Source: a bacterium (GTDB lineage: Bacteria; Armatimonadota; Zipacnadia; Zipacnadales; UBA11051). From it: a stretch of DNA of 64,000 bases. How positions within the stretch are numbered: the first letter of the stretch is position 1; every line of letters starts with the position of its first letter. The notes under the pieces were generated by a model that searched no databases, was not told the origin of the DNA, and was given only the letters and a program-made list of their open reading frames with translations. The DNA lies in assembly GCA_021372615.1 (NCBI GenBank), contig JAJFUB010000021.1, positions 1 through 64,000 on the forward strand, in the 5' to 3' direction. Both the position numbers and the translations under genes were made by a program. Positions 45,301 through 54,394 of this stretch are shown piece by piece.

Positions 45301-46409
45301 TCTACGGCAAGGCGTACCAGGGCCTGGACGCGTATCTGGCCAAGATGAAGGTCACCGAGCCGCCCTGGAGCGTCCGCTACCCTCGGCTCACGACCATCAA
45401 GCCGCATACCGAGGATCTGACGCTGATCGTCCGCGGCAACGTGGTCGCCCGTAACATCGCGCAGGGGTGCGATAGCTTCCTGTCCGCCAATGCCACTACA
45501 GCCCGCTACGCCCGGATCGAGCGCAACTGGGAAAAGGGCGATCCCGGCATGCGCAGCGCCGACACCGGCGACTTCGGGCTGAAGCCCCGCGCGCCGGCCC
45601 TCACGGACTGCTTCTTCGAGCCGCTGCCGCTGCAGCAGATGGGCCTGTACAACGACCCGCTGCGGGCTTCCTGGCCGGTCGTGCACCCCAGCGGCAACTA
45701 CGAGACCCTCACGCGCGACACCACGAAGATTGACAGGGCGGACCGTACACCACTGGCCAAGATGCCGGTGTGCAAGGCGACGCCCCGCACGGCCGAGATC
45801 CACATTGACGGTGTGCTGGACCCGAAGGAATGGGGGGGCCTCGATGCAGCTCAGGGCTTCGCGCTGACGCGCAATCCCGACAACGCGCAGACGAAGGCGC
45901 AGCCCAGCATGATGTGGCTGCGGCGTGATGCGGAGTGCCTCTACCTCGCCCTGCGTAACGACCTGGAGCCGGGCATGGAGGCCAGGCCCAAAGGCAACTC
46001 CCCCTCCTGGTGGGGTGAGGCGGACATTGCCGAGGTCATCTTCGAGGGAGTGGGGGGCGACTGGTGGCCGTCGGACACGGGCCATGGCCCGCTGTTCTAC
46101 CTGGTGGGCGACAGTGCGGGCGCTTTCGACAGCTACGCGGTGGCGGGCCTGCCCAAGGCCCGCGCCGACGGATTGCGGGGGGCGGTGCAGTATGCGGCCG
46201 CCGCGCGGCCAGGTAGCTGGACCGCCGAGTGGCGTGTGCCCCTGTCGGCCCTGGGGCTGGATCCGAAGGCGGCCAAGGGGTGCTGTTTCAACGTGGGGGT
46301 ACACAAGCCGCGCACTCCCGACGCCTCCGCCAACGACAAGTGGGCAGTGTGGACCGGCACCCAAGGTCCCAACTGGCGTGTCTGGAACGCCGGCTGGCTG
46401 GGCCTGTAG
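42348..46409 (+). CDS. Secreted LamG / parallel beta-helix / CBM9-like protein
   Basis: 1353 residues from MNHPHLRYARIMGHAAWLTL (42348; a purine-rich GGGAGG run lies upstream). Modules in order: a LamG domain (about 80-245: FTLCCWLKI, EWHHVAVTWDHKTLALWIDG); a TPR-like helical stretch (about 290-400); a right-handed parallel beta-helix of the pectate-lyase/DUF1565 kind (about 430-1090: DDANPGTAVRPFRTLERA, HVILRGLTVEAG, VLLAGCTIRDMGCKGAEING, repeated NNVFHR-type turns); and a final CBM9-like domain (IDGVLDPKEWGGLDAA; WLRRDAECLYLALRND; the AEWRVPLSALGLDP end). It probably binds and acts on uronic-acid or other plant-type polysaccharide. No catalytic residues can be assigned with certainty. Confidence 0.72.
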   Translation: MNHPHLRYARIMGHAAWLTLLAGAAAAAPPVALTGLRTSQSAVQDRLRARPDCLVWYRFGPAPAGLTFEPAPEKDVLSETAGSLEGQRATRIFHGMLKGPALDIPATGFTLCCWLKINQLEKVDRGGYQRTGGGLMASGSCYYNGWRLMASPDSGGLSFAIGRPEGSTGISSNGFLTPGEWHHVAVTWDHKTLALWIDGALRAEAANTTAYTPSASLKYFRIGECSEGTGVLDFEIADLGFFSSALPGETFEALGNPDAVLARRLSEFLRQIPTPPAGPRVDAAAERRYRQAFAPLLALKGCEDSLAFREARSYARLCLAASLRRSGAGAEAEQAYRQLVADETAMLHVRARAMLALGDLRRDRKQYAAARSEYQKACDFFVAKHEEFRTAAMERLRDLETLADGQPFRTERQRRIDRISRAVPWFTVAPDGDDANPGTAVRPFRTLERARDALRERRKREPLPPGGVAIVLTGGVYPRLKGSFALTAEDSGTAAAPVLYCAAPGTKPILRAGQAITGFRPLADSPAAQRIPEAARPHVLQVDLRASGITDFGKLTPRGVDYFGPLVNVDTPAHLELFFGGVPMSLARWPNDTPKMSERFALIETGDQEAVRVEGRTMVKDSNLIYYSNPRQDAWGNEPDPWLFGYFQYAYFSSYRRLLGVEPDKKRMRVELGGPGQHPNVVKGSPYQGINLLCELDSPGEWYLDRATGLLYFWPPKPLQGTEAVASMLEVPVITMDNTSHVILRGLTVEAGRHHGVTIKDGEDVLLAGCTIRDMGCKGAEINGGQGHALVGCDLSYLGNAGVTVSGGDLPTLKPSGHVVENCHIHHYATWNRGAYQPAISVKGVGVRMSHCLIHDAPHQAFLLGGNDHITEYCEVHDVAHEAGDAGAWYMYGVVAALAERGNVVRYNYWHHLPQNDTLAKYHCVCRMGVYIDNVNGGVTVYGNVFSRVDVDAGAVFFGGSDDIVENNVFHRCRQAVRMDDRSWVYGKAYQGLDAYLAKMKVTEPPWSVRYPRLTTIKPHTEDLTLIVRGNVVARNIAQGCDSFLSANATTARYARIERNWEKGDPGMRSADTGDFGLKPRAPALTDCFFEPLPLQQMGLYNDPLRASWPVVHPSGNYETLTRDTTKIDRADRTPLAKMPVCKATPRTAEIHIDGVLDPKEWGGLDAAQGFALTRNPDNAQTKAQPSMMWLRRDAECLYLALRNDLEPGMEARPKGNSPSWWGEADIAEVIFEGVGGDWWPSDTGHGPLFYLVGDSAGAFDSYAVAGLPKARADGLRGAVQYAAAARPGSWTAEWRVPLSALGLDPKAAKGCCFNVGVHKPRTPDASANDKWAVWTGTQGPNWRVWNAGWLGL

Positions 46410-46423
46410 GAGTTGTCCTCCTA
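46407..46423. other. Hairpin built from two convergent stop codons
   Basis: TAGGAG (46407-46412), TTGTC, CTCCTA (46418-46423) is a 6-bp stem. Its outer ends are the TAG stop of the plus-strand gene and the TAG stop of the minus-strand gene. The two genes are 11 bases apart. Confidence 0.6.
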
Positions 46424-49400
46424 TGGGTGCGTCTCGGCCGTGATCACGCGGAGATGGACGATCGAGTTCCACTCGTTGGTCGTGTTACCGTACCCGCGCA
46501 GGCGCACATACTGGACTTCGTGCGGATCAACGGTGTAGGTCTCCAGGTCAGCCGACTTGCCCGAGCTGGCGCCGTCGAACACCTTGCGCCAGGTCACGCC
46601 GTCAGTGCTGGTTTCGAGGGCGAACTTCGCCTGACGTATGGCGCCCTGGTGCCACTGGATGCCGACTCCTCTGATCTTCACCGGACGCGCGAGCGTGAGA
46701 TCGAGCCGGACGTCACGCCCCTCGGCGGCCCAATATTCCCGGCGGCCGGGGATGTCCGCCAGCATGGCACGCAGGGCCTGCAGGTCGGAGTTCTTGTTCG
46801 CCTCGATCCACAGTACGTCACTCTGAGGGCCTGGGCGGCTCCGGGTGAGCTGCACGCTGTTGGCCGCGTCGTCTCGCACCACGTCCAGACCGGCCACCAT
46901 GCCGAGCACGCTATCCGGGACGAACCACTCCTTCTGCTCGTGTACCGCCGGGGCGGGCATCTTGAAGGTGTGGCCGTTCAGGGCGACCTCATCGGCGGCC
47001 GCGCGGAAGAGTGCGGTCCGATTGCCGGCTCTGGCGCGCAAGCCTCCGTCGGCCTCGACGGCTTCAAGACCGAGGGCCTTGAGGATTGCGGTCGCGGGGA
47101 CCAGCAGGCATGTGCCCGCGGTCCGCGTGGGCGGAGCGGGGAGGGGGCGCCCGTCGAGGAACACACGGTTGGCGAGCGGTGGCGCCAGGCGCGGCATGCA
47201 ACCCGGCGGGACATGGAACTCGGGGGCGCCGGGCAGCGCTTGCGGCCGCACCATCAGATCACCGCCCGGCACGATGGCGAACGCCGTGTTCTGGCCGGGC
47301 GCGACGCGGGCATTGAACCGGATCTTGTGGTCTGGGGACTCAATGCTCCAGTCGCCCGGGGCCAGGCCTGTGAGCAACAACTGCTGCTGCTTGCCCGTCG
47401 GAACATGAACCTGGAACGGCCCGTCCAGCAGTCTGCCACTCTTGCTCAACACGACCACTCGGTCGGCCAGCGCAAGTGTGAAGGTGGTGGGGGACTCGGC
47501 CAGGGCCACCGGGAGCCGCGGCGCCTCCTCGTCCGACATCGGCATGACCGCCAGGAAAGCGTCGCTCGCCTGCTCCCGCTTGGGGGAGAACATGACGCGG
47601 CAGCCGTGCCCCTCCGGTTTGGACGGGTAGGGCGCCGTGAACTGCTGCCCGAACACACTGTTGGCCTCTTCGCCCTTCAGGATCTGCAACTCGCGCTCGT
47701 CCGGAGTCGGGAGCAGCATGTGCACGTCCACCTTGCCAGCTAGCCCCAGGGCGCTGTTCCTGAGGACCACGCCGTCGGCGGTCTGTTCCGGCGGGTTCAG
47801 CGCGTTCAACTGCCAGACCTTGCGGAACTCGGGCTTGGCTGCCGTGACGTTGTCGAGGACGATGAGCGCCGCCGGCGTCTGCTCGTTGTTGAGATTGAGG
47901 AAGCAGAACGTGCGCACATACTCCTTGATCTTCTCGCTGTAGGCCGACTTCAGGTCCACTGCGAAGTAGCTGAAGAAGGGGCGCTGCGGCACGGGGCCGA
48001 AGCTGGCCGAGATCTTGCTGCCGTGAGCGAGCGCCGGGTTACTGGTCGCGTCCTGGGGAGTGCTGGGGCAGCCGCGGTTGAAGCGCGTGCCGCCATCATT
48101 CGCGGTCGTGCCCGGGAACTTCTCGTCCGGGTCCACCACCAGCAGCATGCTGTGCGCGACCGACCGCTTGCAGAAGTTGGTGTCGTAGGGGGTGCCGTAG
48201 AAATGGTACTGGCCCAGATCCACCGCCTGCAGGCCGCGGTAGTAGATCTGGAAGCTGCCCGCGTCGGAATGCTGATGGTTGCCGAAATGGTAGCCGCCCC
48301 CCTTCATCTCCACCACGGCGTCGGCGGTGTTCGCACCCAGATTCCAACCCGTCCGGGCCACCATGGACCCGAGCACCGGGCCGAAGTCAAGGGTGAGCGG
48401 CAGGTCGTCGAGACTCTTCTGCGCCACCAGGTTGGGGTCGTTGAGCAGCAAGTAGGGAATGGGGTCGCCAGCGGTGCCGCCCTGGCGCTGGAAGTCGCCC
48501 TTGATGATCGGGTCGGCGGTGTAGGCGTACGCGAGCAGGGGCGTCAGCCCGAGATTCACCTGCTGGCCATCTGAGAAGCCATCGCCATCGCGGAGCATCT
48601 GTCCGATAGGCAGGCGCATGTAGAGCCAGAACTTGTAGACGTCACCGATGTTGCCGTCGAAGACCGGTCTGCCGGTCATGCGGCGGAGCAGCCAGGCGGC
48701 GTGGAGATCCCAGCCGAACCGATAGGGCCCGTAGCTGACGCCCTGGTTGTGCCGCGGCGACTGGTACTCGAAACGGCGCATCGGCACCAGTTCCTCGAGG
48801 ATGCGGTAGGCACAGTAGCGATACGGCAGGGGATCCTCGTCATAGATGGCGATGGCCATGCTGAGCAGGTCGCGGTTCACCTGCGCCTCATTACCATGCC
48901 CGTTGATGATTGACTGCCGGAACGGGGGCCAGCCGATCTCCATGTCATCGGCCAGGCGCATCAGGTCCTTGCGGATGCTCTCCCGGTCTGCCGGCGCCAT
49001 CACGTCGTAGCACCAGTCATAGACCAGCGCGCCCGAGTAGATGGCCCGGCCGATCTCCCGGGTGATGTCGAGCAGGTTGTCGAACTGGACCGCCGCCAGG
49101 TAGGTACGCATCAGGGCCACAGCTTCGAGGCCACGCTCCCGGTCACCGGCCATCAGGTGGACGAACGCCTTGGCCACGGCAGCCTGCTCCAGCGTGGCGT
49201 TGTAGCCTACCTCCGCGTTGGGGGCGACGCTGAACGCGAACGGCTTTGTCGCCTGCTCTCTGACTCGCGCCCACACGGGGGCATTCTCGCCCTGGTCCAG
49301 GTTGGCCCGCACTTGCGCCAGCGACGCTTCGTTCACCCACAGGCGCGGCCGGGACTGGGGCGGCACGATGGTCGGCTGATACGCGGCCGCCGCGGCCGGG

Positions 49401-49933
49401 ACTGCCGGGGGCGTGTAGGCTGCGATCTGCAGGGCGTCGAGCCGCATTCCTTCCGGCAGCCAGACCCGGATCTCCTGCTCCTGGCCGTTCAGATCGAACT
49501 TGCCGGTGGCCTGCGTGCAACTGCCCGGCGGGCTCCACGGCACAAAGACGACCCGCTTGGTGGGGCGACTGCCGTCAACGGAGATCATGAGCCGCAGCGA
49601 GGCGCTCTTCCCGGAGGCCGCCTTCATCGCGGCGGTGCCCTTGGCGTCTGTGGCCGCGTGGGTGCGAATCCAGTAGCGACCGGCCTGCGGCGCCTTCACC
49701 GTGAACACCAGGTCCGGCGCACTATCGGGCAGGCCGACGTTGCTGACCACCCCCTCCTTGAGCGACACGCCATGCTTGCTCGGAAAGGTGTCCTGCCCGA
49801 CCACTTCCGCTCGATCCGTGCTGATCTGCGCGGCTTCGGCCTCGAGGGTGAGCGGGTCGCCGAACGCCGTGCTGGCCAGTGCGCCCATCAGGATCAGGCA
49901 GCCAAGCCAGACTACGAGTCTTGCCGTCAGCAT
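46421..49933 (-). CDS. Heparinase II/III-like lyase with stalk and F5/8-C domains
   Basis: 1170 residues from MLTARLVVWLGCLILMGALA (49933), with a signal peptide. An N-terminal CBM-like sandwich (LEAEAAQIS ... GVSLKEGVVSNVG) is followed by a helical toroid (VWARVREQATKPF; AIYSGALVYDWCYDVMAPAD). The heparinase II/III sheet contains MKGGGYHFGNHQHSDAGSFQ, where the His pair and Tyr are in the usual active-site region. At about residues 930-1050 lies a module like the copper-amine-oxidase N-domain/stalk (VFLDGRPLPAPP; TAILKALGLEAVEADGGLRA). The last ~110 residues are an F5/8-type-C (discoidin) domain (IRGVGIQWHQGAIRQAKFAL). The predicted substrate is an acidic polysaccharide. Confidence 0.75.
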   Translation of the reverse strand: MLTARLVVWLGCLILMGALASTAFGDPLTLEAEAAQISTDRAEVVGQDTFPSKHGVSLKEGVVSNVGLPDSAPDLVFTVKAPQAGRYWIRTHAATDAKGTAAMKAASGKSASLRLMISVDGSRPTKRVVFVPWSPPGSCTQATGKFDLNGQEQEIRVWLPEGMRLDALQIAAYTPPAVPAAAAAYQPTIVPPQSRPRLWVNEASLAQVRANLDQGENAPVWARVREQATKPFAFSVAPNAEVGYNATLEQAAVAKAFVHLMAGDRERGLEAVALMRTYLAAVQFDNLLDITREIGRAIYSGALVYDWCYDVMAPADRESIRKDLMRLADDMEIGWPPFRQSIINGHGNEAQVNRDLLSMAIAIYDEDPLPYRYCAYRILEELVPMRRFEYQSPRHNQGVSYGPYRFGWDLHAAWLLRRMTGRPVFDGNIGDVYKFWLYMRLPIGQMLRDGDGFSDGQQVNLGLTPLLAYAYTADPIIKGDFQRQGGTAGDPIPYLLLNDPNLVAQKSLDDLPLTLDFGPVLGSMVARTGWNLGANTADAVVEMKGGGYHFGNHQHSDAGSFQIYYRGLQAVDLGQYHFYGTPYDTNFCKRSVAHSMLLVVDPDEKFPGTTANDGGTRFNRGCPSTPQDATSNPALAHGSKISASFGPVPQRPFFSYFAVDLKSAYSEKIKEYVRTFCFLNLNNEQTPAALIVLDNVTAAKPEFRKVWQLNALNPPEQTADGVVLRNSALGLAGKVDVHMLLPTPDERELQILKGEEANSVFGQQFTAPYPSKPEGHGCRVMFSPKREQASDAFLAVMPMSDEEAPRLPVALAESPTTFTLALADRVVVLSKSGRLLDGPFQVHVPTGKQQQLLLTGLAPGDWSIESPDHKIRFNARVAPGQNTAFAIVPGGDLMVRPQALPGAPEFHVPPGCMPRLAPPLANRVFLDGRPLPAPPTRTAGTCLLVPATAILKALGLEAVEADGGLRARAGNRTALFRAAADEVALNGHTFKMPAPAVHEQKEWFVPDSVLGMVAGLDVVRDDAANSVQLTRSRPGPQSDVLWIEANKNSDLQALRAMLADIPGRREYWAAEGRDVRLDLTLARPVKIRGVGIQWHQGAIRQAKFALETSTDGVTWRKVFDGASSGKSADLETYTVDPHEVQYVRLRGYGNTTNEWNSIVHLRVITAETHP

Positions 49934-50147
49934 GGTGTCAGTCTTCTCTCTTCTGGGGGTCGTGTTCCCGGAACGCGCGGGGCCTGTGCCCCTGCTGGGA
50001 ACTCGTGAGGCCTGCGTCGGGCTGCTGCTCACGCCTCGCGCGGGTGTCGGGCTGTTTCGGCGCGATGCGCGGCGGCACCTTGGTGACGCGGCAGGGCGTC
50101 CTGATGGAGTCACCGTCGGTTCCGCCAGCGCCCGGGCGCGCCCCCGG

Positions 50148-52556
50148 CTACTGGCCGGACTGCCTGACCAGGATGATCCGGTCCACCAACACCAGGTCGT
50201 CCCGCGCCGGGCCGCCGTAGGAGGGCCCGTCGAACTTGAGCGACACCCAGGCCTGCCAGGTGTTGTCCACGCCGGGCTCGTAGACCCGCGTTCCGACCTC
50301 CAGATGCGTCCCCCAGCTTTGGGCCGAGAACCAGATCCAGCTATCCGCCGTCACGGTGATCTCGCCGAGCTGGTAGAGACGGTACACGCCCGGCGTGATC
50401 TGGTCTCGCGGGATGCTCACCCGCGCCCCGTGCACACCGGAGGGCGTGCCCGGCGGCGGATCGTGGGCGGTCCACTGGTAGAAGCCCATCTGGAAAGGCA
50501 GATCGGGCAGATCCACGGTGGCGGCGTAGCCGAAGGCCGCCTGGGGATCGGCGACGGTCTTGCGGCCCGACTTGTGGCTGTAGTTCTTCGGCAGGTACTG
50601 GCGCACCGTGTCTGGAGGTGTGCCTGCCAGCCGCTCCGGTAGCGGCTTTGCCTGGCCGCCGCCGGCGATCACTGCCAGCAGGTCCTGGAGCGTCTCCGCG
50701 CCCAGCGGCCGGTGCTTCATGCCCGCCGGGGCCGACGCGTTGTTGACGGACGTGATGCGGTCCGCGACCACTGCCGCGTCCCGGTATGCGTCCGGATGGG
50801 CCTTCTGCAGGTCGAACCACTTCCAGAGCGTGGCGAAGTCGAGTTCCCGGCGCAGCAGGCGGACATTGAGCAATCGCTCCGTGTCCGCGGCCACCCGCTG
50901 CTCCATCTGCTCGAACCAGCCCTGCCAGCGGTGGATGTTGTCCGGGGTCAGGTACGGGAAGGTGCGGTCATCGAGGTTGGGGGAGGTGTAGGTGACTCCG
51001 GGCGGCAGCTCGCGCATGGCCTTGCGGCCGTCTTCGAGGGCCTGCAGATACTGCCGTGCCAGCGGTGCGGCCGCGCCGTACTGGTGGTCCGTGAACTCGC
51101 GGATGATGGCGTCGGTGTCGCAGTTGACGTCCTGCAGGAGCTTGAGGAACAGGTACGTCTGCAGCTCGCCCAGGCCGGCCCGCTGCAGGTACTTGCAGTG
51201 ATCGGTGAAGAACCCGCGCACCCCGGCCCGGTACATCAGGCGCACCTGGTTGATGTTGCGCTCCAGGTTGCCGAGGGGCATCTCGATGCCGGTTCCCCAG
51301 GGGTTGGGGTAAAGCCAGGCCCAGAGGTTGCCGGGGGCCGCGATGGCATTCCAGGCCTTCAGGTCGGCGTAGGTTTCCTGGAGCCGCGGGTCCGGGTGCG
51401 TCCAGTCGGCGAAGTAGCAGTCCTCAATCGGCGCGAAGGAGATGATCAGGTTGGGCGGTAGCCTCTGCCCCTTGGGGAGCAGGGGCGGCTTCTGGGTCTG
51501 GCTGCGCCGGTAGGCGATGGTCCGGACGAAGACGCCGGGATGCTCCCGCTGCAGTAGGGCGCACAACTCCAGGTCATAGTCGAGCAGCGGCCCTCCCGGG
51601 CTCTGGTACTTCTGCTCCAGGGCCACGCAGGCCGGACACCAGCACAGCCGGCCGGGTGTATCATTGGCATCCAGGGTGATGATCCGGTTGCCGGACTCCG
51701 CGGCCAGATGTCTCAACACGTTGGCGGTGAGTTCGCGCCGCAGCGCCGGATTGCCGAAACACAGTTGCATGGTCGGGACACGCTTGCCGGTGGCATTCAT
51801 GGAGAAGAAATCGGGGTTGGTCGCGAAGTAGTCCTGACGCGGCAGCCAGGTGAAGTCGCGGCGCAGATAGGGGGTCTCGGGCGACGGCGGGATGTACGTG
51901 AACAGGCTGTGCACGAACTTGTCGTTGCGCAGGTACGGCACGAAGGGAGACGCCGGGTCCTTGCCCCACTTCTCCGAGGCCATGTTCATGCCGTTCTGGT
52001 AGTAGAAGTCAGGGCCCCAGTACAGCGTCAACTCGCGGCTCGGAAAGGAGAACCCGCGCCTTCGGTTGAACGGGTTCAGCGTCACGCTGGGCCGGGCCGG
52101 GACCACAGGCTTCTCGTATACCGAGTACCAGCGCCACCCCACCGAGTTCTCGAGGAACTCCATCACCGCGTGCAGGTTGCCGTGAATGCCCTGGCCATAC
52201 AGGAAGATGTCCGCGCCGCGGCTGCGCGAGACGTGCTCCTGCTCCTTGAGCGACTTCAGCGGGTCGCCTCCGAGACGCTTGAGGGCCGGCGCGCTCACCC
52301 CGACGAAGACCGCCGGGGCGCCGGCGGGCAACTCCCAAGCGGCCACGACCGCGAACTCCGCGCCGGTGGTCTGCTTGAGGGTGTCAGCCAGCGTCTGCAC
52401 CGCAAAGTCGTCCACCCTGGAGGGCTGGTCCGGCCGCACGATGCGGTAGCGGGTGGCGCCGTTGGCGGACAGAGTGAGTGGTGCTGTGCTCGGCGGGGCG
52501 GCATGACCTACGGCCGTCAGGAGGAGAAGTGCTGTGACGACAAACGCCCTTGGCAT
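50148..52556 (-). CDS. Secreted DUF4838-type glycan-active protein
   Basis: 802 residues from MPRAFVVTALLLLTAVGHAA (52556), with a signal peptide. The N-terminal region (DFAVQTLADTLKQTTGAEFA; HGNLHAVMEFLENSVGWRWY) is the glucuronidase-N-like domain that precedes many uronic-acid-active barrels. DUF4838 features follow: TLDANDTPGRLCWCPACVAL, a conserved Cys pair, then YFADWTHPDPRLQETYADLK, LWAWLYPNPWG and YRAGVRGFFTDHCKYLQRAG. In the DUF4838 family this barrel is thought to act on glycans; the activity is not established. A C-terminal beta domain closes the chain (DLPFQMGFYQWTAHD). Confidence 0.78.
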   Translation of the reverse strand: MPRAFVVTALLLLTAVGHAAPPSTAPLTLSANGATRYRIVRPDQPSRVDDFAVQTLADTLKQTTGAEFAVVAAWELPAGAPAVFVGVSAPALKRLGGDPLKSLKEQEHVSRSRGADIFLYGQGIHGNLHAVMEFLENSVGWRWYSVYEKPVVPARPSVTLNPFNRRRGFSFPSRELTLYWGPDFYYQNGMNMASEKWGKDPASPFVPYLRNDKFVHSLFTYIPPSPETPYLRRDFTWLPRQDYFATNPDFFSMNATGKRVPTMQLCFGNPALRRELTANVLRHLAAESGNRIITLDANDTPGRLCWCPACVALEQKYQSPGGPLLDYDLELCALLQREHPGVFVRTIAYRRSQTQKPPLLPKGQRLPPNLIISFAPIEDCYFADWTHPDPRLQETYADLKAWNAIAAPGNLWAWLYPNPWGTGIEMPLGNLERNINQVRLMYRAGVRGFFTDHCKYLQRAGLGELQTYLFLKLLQDVNCDTDAIIREFTDHQYGAAAPLARQYLQALEDGRKAMRELPPGVTYTSPNLDDRTFPYLTPDNIHRWQGWFEQMEQRVAADTERLLNVRLLRRELDFATLWKWFDLQKAHPDAYRDAAVVADRITSVNNASAPAGMKHRPLGAETLQDLLAVIAGGGQAKPLPERLAGTPPDTVRQYLPKNYSHKSGRKTVADPQAAFGYAATVDLPDLPFQMGFYQWTAHDPPPGTPSGVHGARVSIPRDQITPGVYRLYQLGEITVTADSWIWFSAQSWGTHLEVGTRVYEPGVDNTWQAWVSLKFDGPSYGGPARDDLVLVDRIILVRQSGQ

Positions 52557-52706
52557 CGTCTGTCTCTCCGTGGCATAGCAGTACCGCAGCCGGCTGACCG
52601 GCCGGAAGTGCGGGCGCCGTCCGCGATGCGACCGCAGGCCTTCAGTGGGGCCTCTCCGCCTCGCAGTTGCATCTTGCGCCCTGACGGGTTCTCGGAAAGG
52701 CAACGG

Positions 52707-53191
52707 CTAGTCGCCCCAGAGCACGAGCCGGAAGCCGCGCGGAGGGATGGTGTCCTGCCACTGCGACGCCAGCTCGTAGGTCTTCCCCGGGTTCCACACG
52801 TCGCTCCCCCGCGCGCCCGCCTTCGCTCCGAGCTTCGCCAGGTCCAGTTGCAGCGACGCCGCCTGCGCCTCATCCGTGTCGTTCTGCGCCGCCAGCAGCA
52901 GTCTCCCCCACGCGAGTAGGCCGAGGCGAGAAGGCGGTTTGACTGTGGGCTCACCAGCGCCACGCCGCTGCCCTCATGCCGGTACAGGCGGAAGACGACC
53001 TCGATGGCAACCGAGAGGCGGTCAGTACTGCCCCTGACGCCCGCAGCCTGGGCGAGACGGGCTGTGTCAGGGCTTAGTTGCCGGACCGTGGGCGGTGTGG
53101 GGCAGGGCTCCGCGTCAGTACGGAACTGGTCCGCCGCCGCCGGCGCCAGGACCAGCAGAACGGCCATGGACGCGTGACAACGCAACCGCAT
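52707..53191 (-). pseudogene. Internally deleted, frameshifted secreted-enzyme remnant
   Basis: From 53191 the frame reads MRLRCHASMAVLLVLAPAAA, a signal peptide, then a piece ending near GVALVSPQSNRLLASAYS. After about 52905 the coherent sequence continues in another frame: RLLLAAQNDTDEAQAASLQL, then VWNPGKTYELASQWQDT and GFRLVLWGD with a stop at 52707. The end resembles the C-terminal beta domain of a glycosidase. The total is only ~160 residues, so the catalytic middle is missing. Both a large deletion and a frameshift are needed to explain it. It lies just downstream of the metallophosphoesterase on the same strand. Confidence 0.6.
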
Positions 53192-53214
53192 GGTCGACTC
53201 CCGCGACGAGGCCG

Positions 53215-54324
53215 TTACTGCTTGACCGGCCTGACGAGCACCGGGTACTTGATGGCAGTCGTCCGCGCTCTCGCGTCGGTGGCGTTCAAGGTGAGTGTCG
53301 CCCAGGTCAGCCCTGTGTTGCCCACCGCCAGCCGCGTCTCGTATCGGCCCTCACCGCACGGGGTCATCGCCACGGGCTCTTTCCCGGGGGCCGCGCAGGT
53401 GACTGTGGTGATCGGGTCCGGCGAGAACGGCTTCACGATGACCTTGGCCAACCCATCCTGGGCGGCAACCGGGCTGTACTGAGCGTTGCGCTCGGGCGCG
53501 ATGACGGCAATGGCCGGCCACTGGCCGGGGACCGCCTCCGTCCAACATAGAGCGCCGTCTTCGAGGGAGAGCAGCCGGAACTGCCCCGGTGGACCATTGG
53601 GGCTCGTGCCCAGCGCCGGACCGGCGAGACTGAGGACGCCGCCCGGGCTGTTGTAGCAGTCGTAGATGGGATGCAGATGTCCGGCCAGGTGGGCCTTGAC
53701 ATGGTACTGGGCACACAGGTTGATCACCCGCAGCGCCTGCTCGCCACCCAGGGATGCCCAGCCGGGCATGCTGTCGAAGGTCGGGTTGGGCATGGCCACC
53801 AGCGGGTGGTGCATGGCTATCAGGAACTGTCTCTGACCGCGCCCGTGGGCCAGCTTCAGTTGCTCCTCCAGGTAGTCACCCCATTGCGGCCAGTTGCGCT
53901 CGCCGGCGCACCCGCTGCTGTCACCGATGCCGATGAGGGTGCAGTCCTCGCAGTCCGCGACAATGTGCTGAGTCTGGAATACGCTGCGCCACACCTCGAC
54001 AGGCGGCCAGTCGTGGTTCCCCGCCACGGGGTAGACGGGGCAAGGGGCGCCCTTGAGGATCTCCAGGAACAGCCGCCAGGACGCCTCGTCCCCCGCGTCG
54101 GCGATATCGCCCGTAGCGACCACAAACTGAGGCTTGATCACGGGCAACATGGCCGCGAAGTCTCGGAGCGACTCCTGCCCCCGGGTGCCGAAGGACCCCG
54201 CCCCGGACGCACTCAGATGAGTGTCGGTGATGTGCACGAAGACAAAGGCATGGGTGGGGATGGCGCACAGGATGAGTGTGAGTGGGGACAGGAGGTAGCG
54301 CGCGCGCCAGGGGACGGTGACCAT
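53215..54324 (-). CDS. Secreted calcineurin-like metallophosphoesterase
   Basis: 369 residues from MVTVPWRARYLLSPLTLILC (54324; GGAGG lies 8 bases upstream). The five family motifs are present: HITDTH (D34, H36), ATGDIAD (D73), AGNHD (N103, H104), MHHPL and GHLHP. These bind two metal ions for phosphoester hydrolysis. The last ~90 residues are an Ig-like domain (GLTWATLTLNATDARARTTA) ending in PVLVRPVKQ. It is exported by a signal peptide and so acts outside the cytoplasm, perhaps on phosphate esters or 3',5'-cyclic compounds. The substrate is unknown. Confidence 0.87.
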   Translation of the reverse strand: MVTVPWRARYLLSPLTLILCAIPTHAFVFVHITDTHLSASGAGSFGTRGQESLRDFAAMLPVIKPQFVVATGDIADAGDEASWRLFLEILKGAPCPVYPVAGNHDWPPVEVWRSVFQTQHIVADCEDCTLIGIGDSSGCAGERNWPQWGDYLEEQLKLAHGRGQRQFLIAMHHPLVAMPNPTFDSMPGWASLGGEQALRVINLCAQYHVKAHLAGHLHPIYDCYNSPGGVLSLAGPALGTSPNGPPGQFRLLSLEDGALCWTEAVPGQWPAIAVIAPERNAQYSPVAAQDGLAKVIVKPFSPDPITTVTCAAPGKEPVAMTPCGEGRYETRLAVGNTGLTWATLTLNATDARARTTAIKYPVLVRPVKQ

Positions 54325-54394
54325 GTGTTCTGCCTCCGATGCTCGTCCATCGCTCAGACCTGACCTTCCCCCAGCCATGGCACCAGTTGCAGTC

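Noticed and set aside
52710-52919. Plus-strand frame extending through 51708-52919
   Set aside because: Antisense to the DUF4838 gene and the remnant; no domain features.
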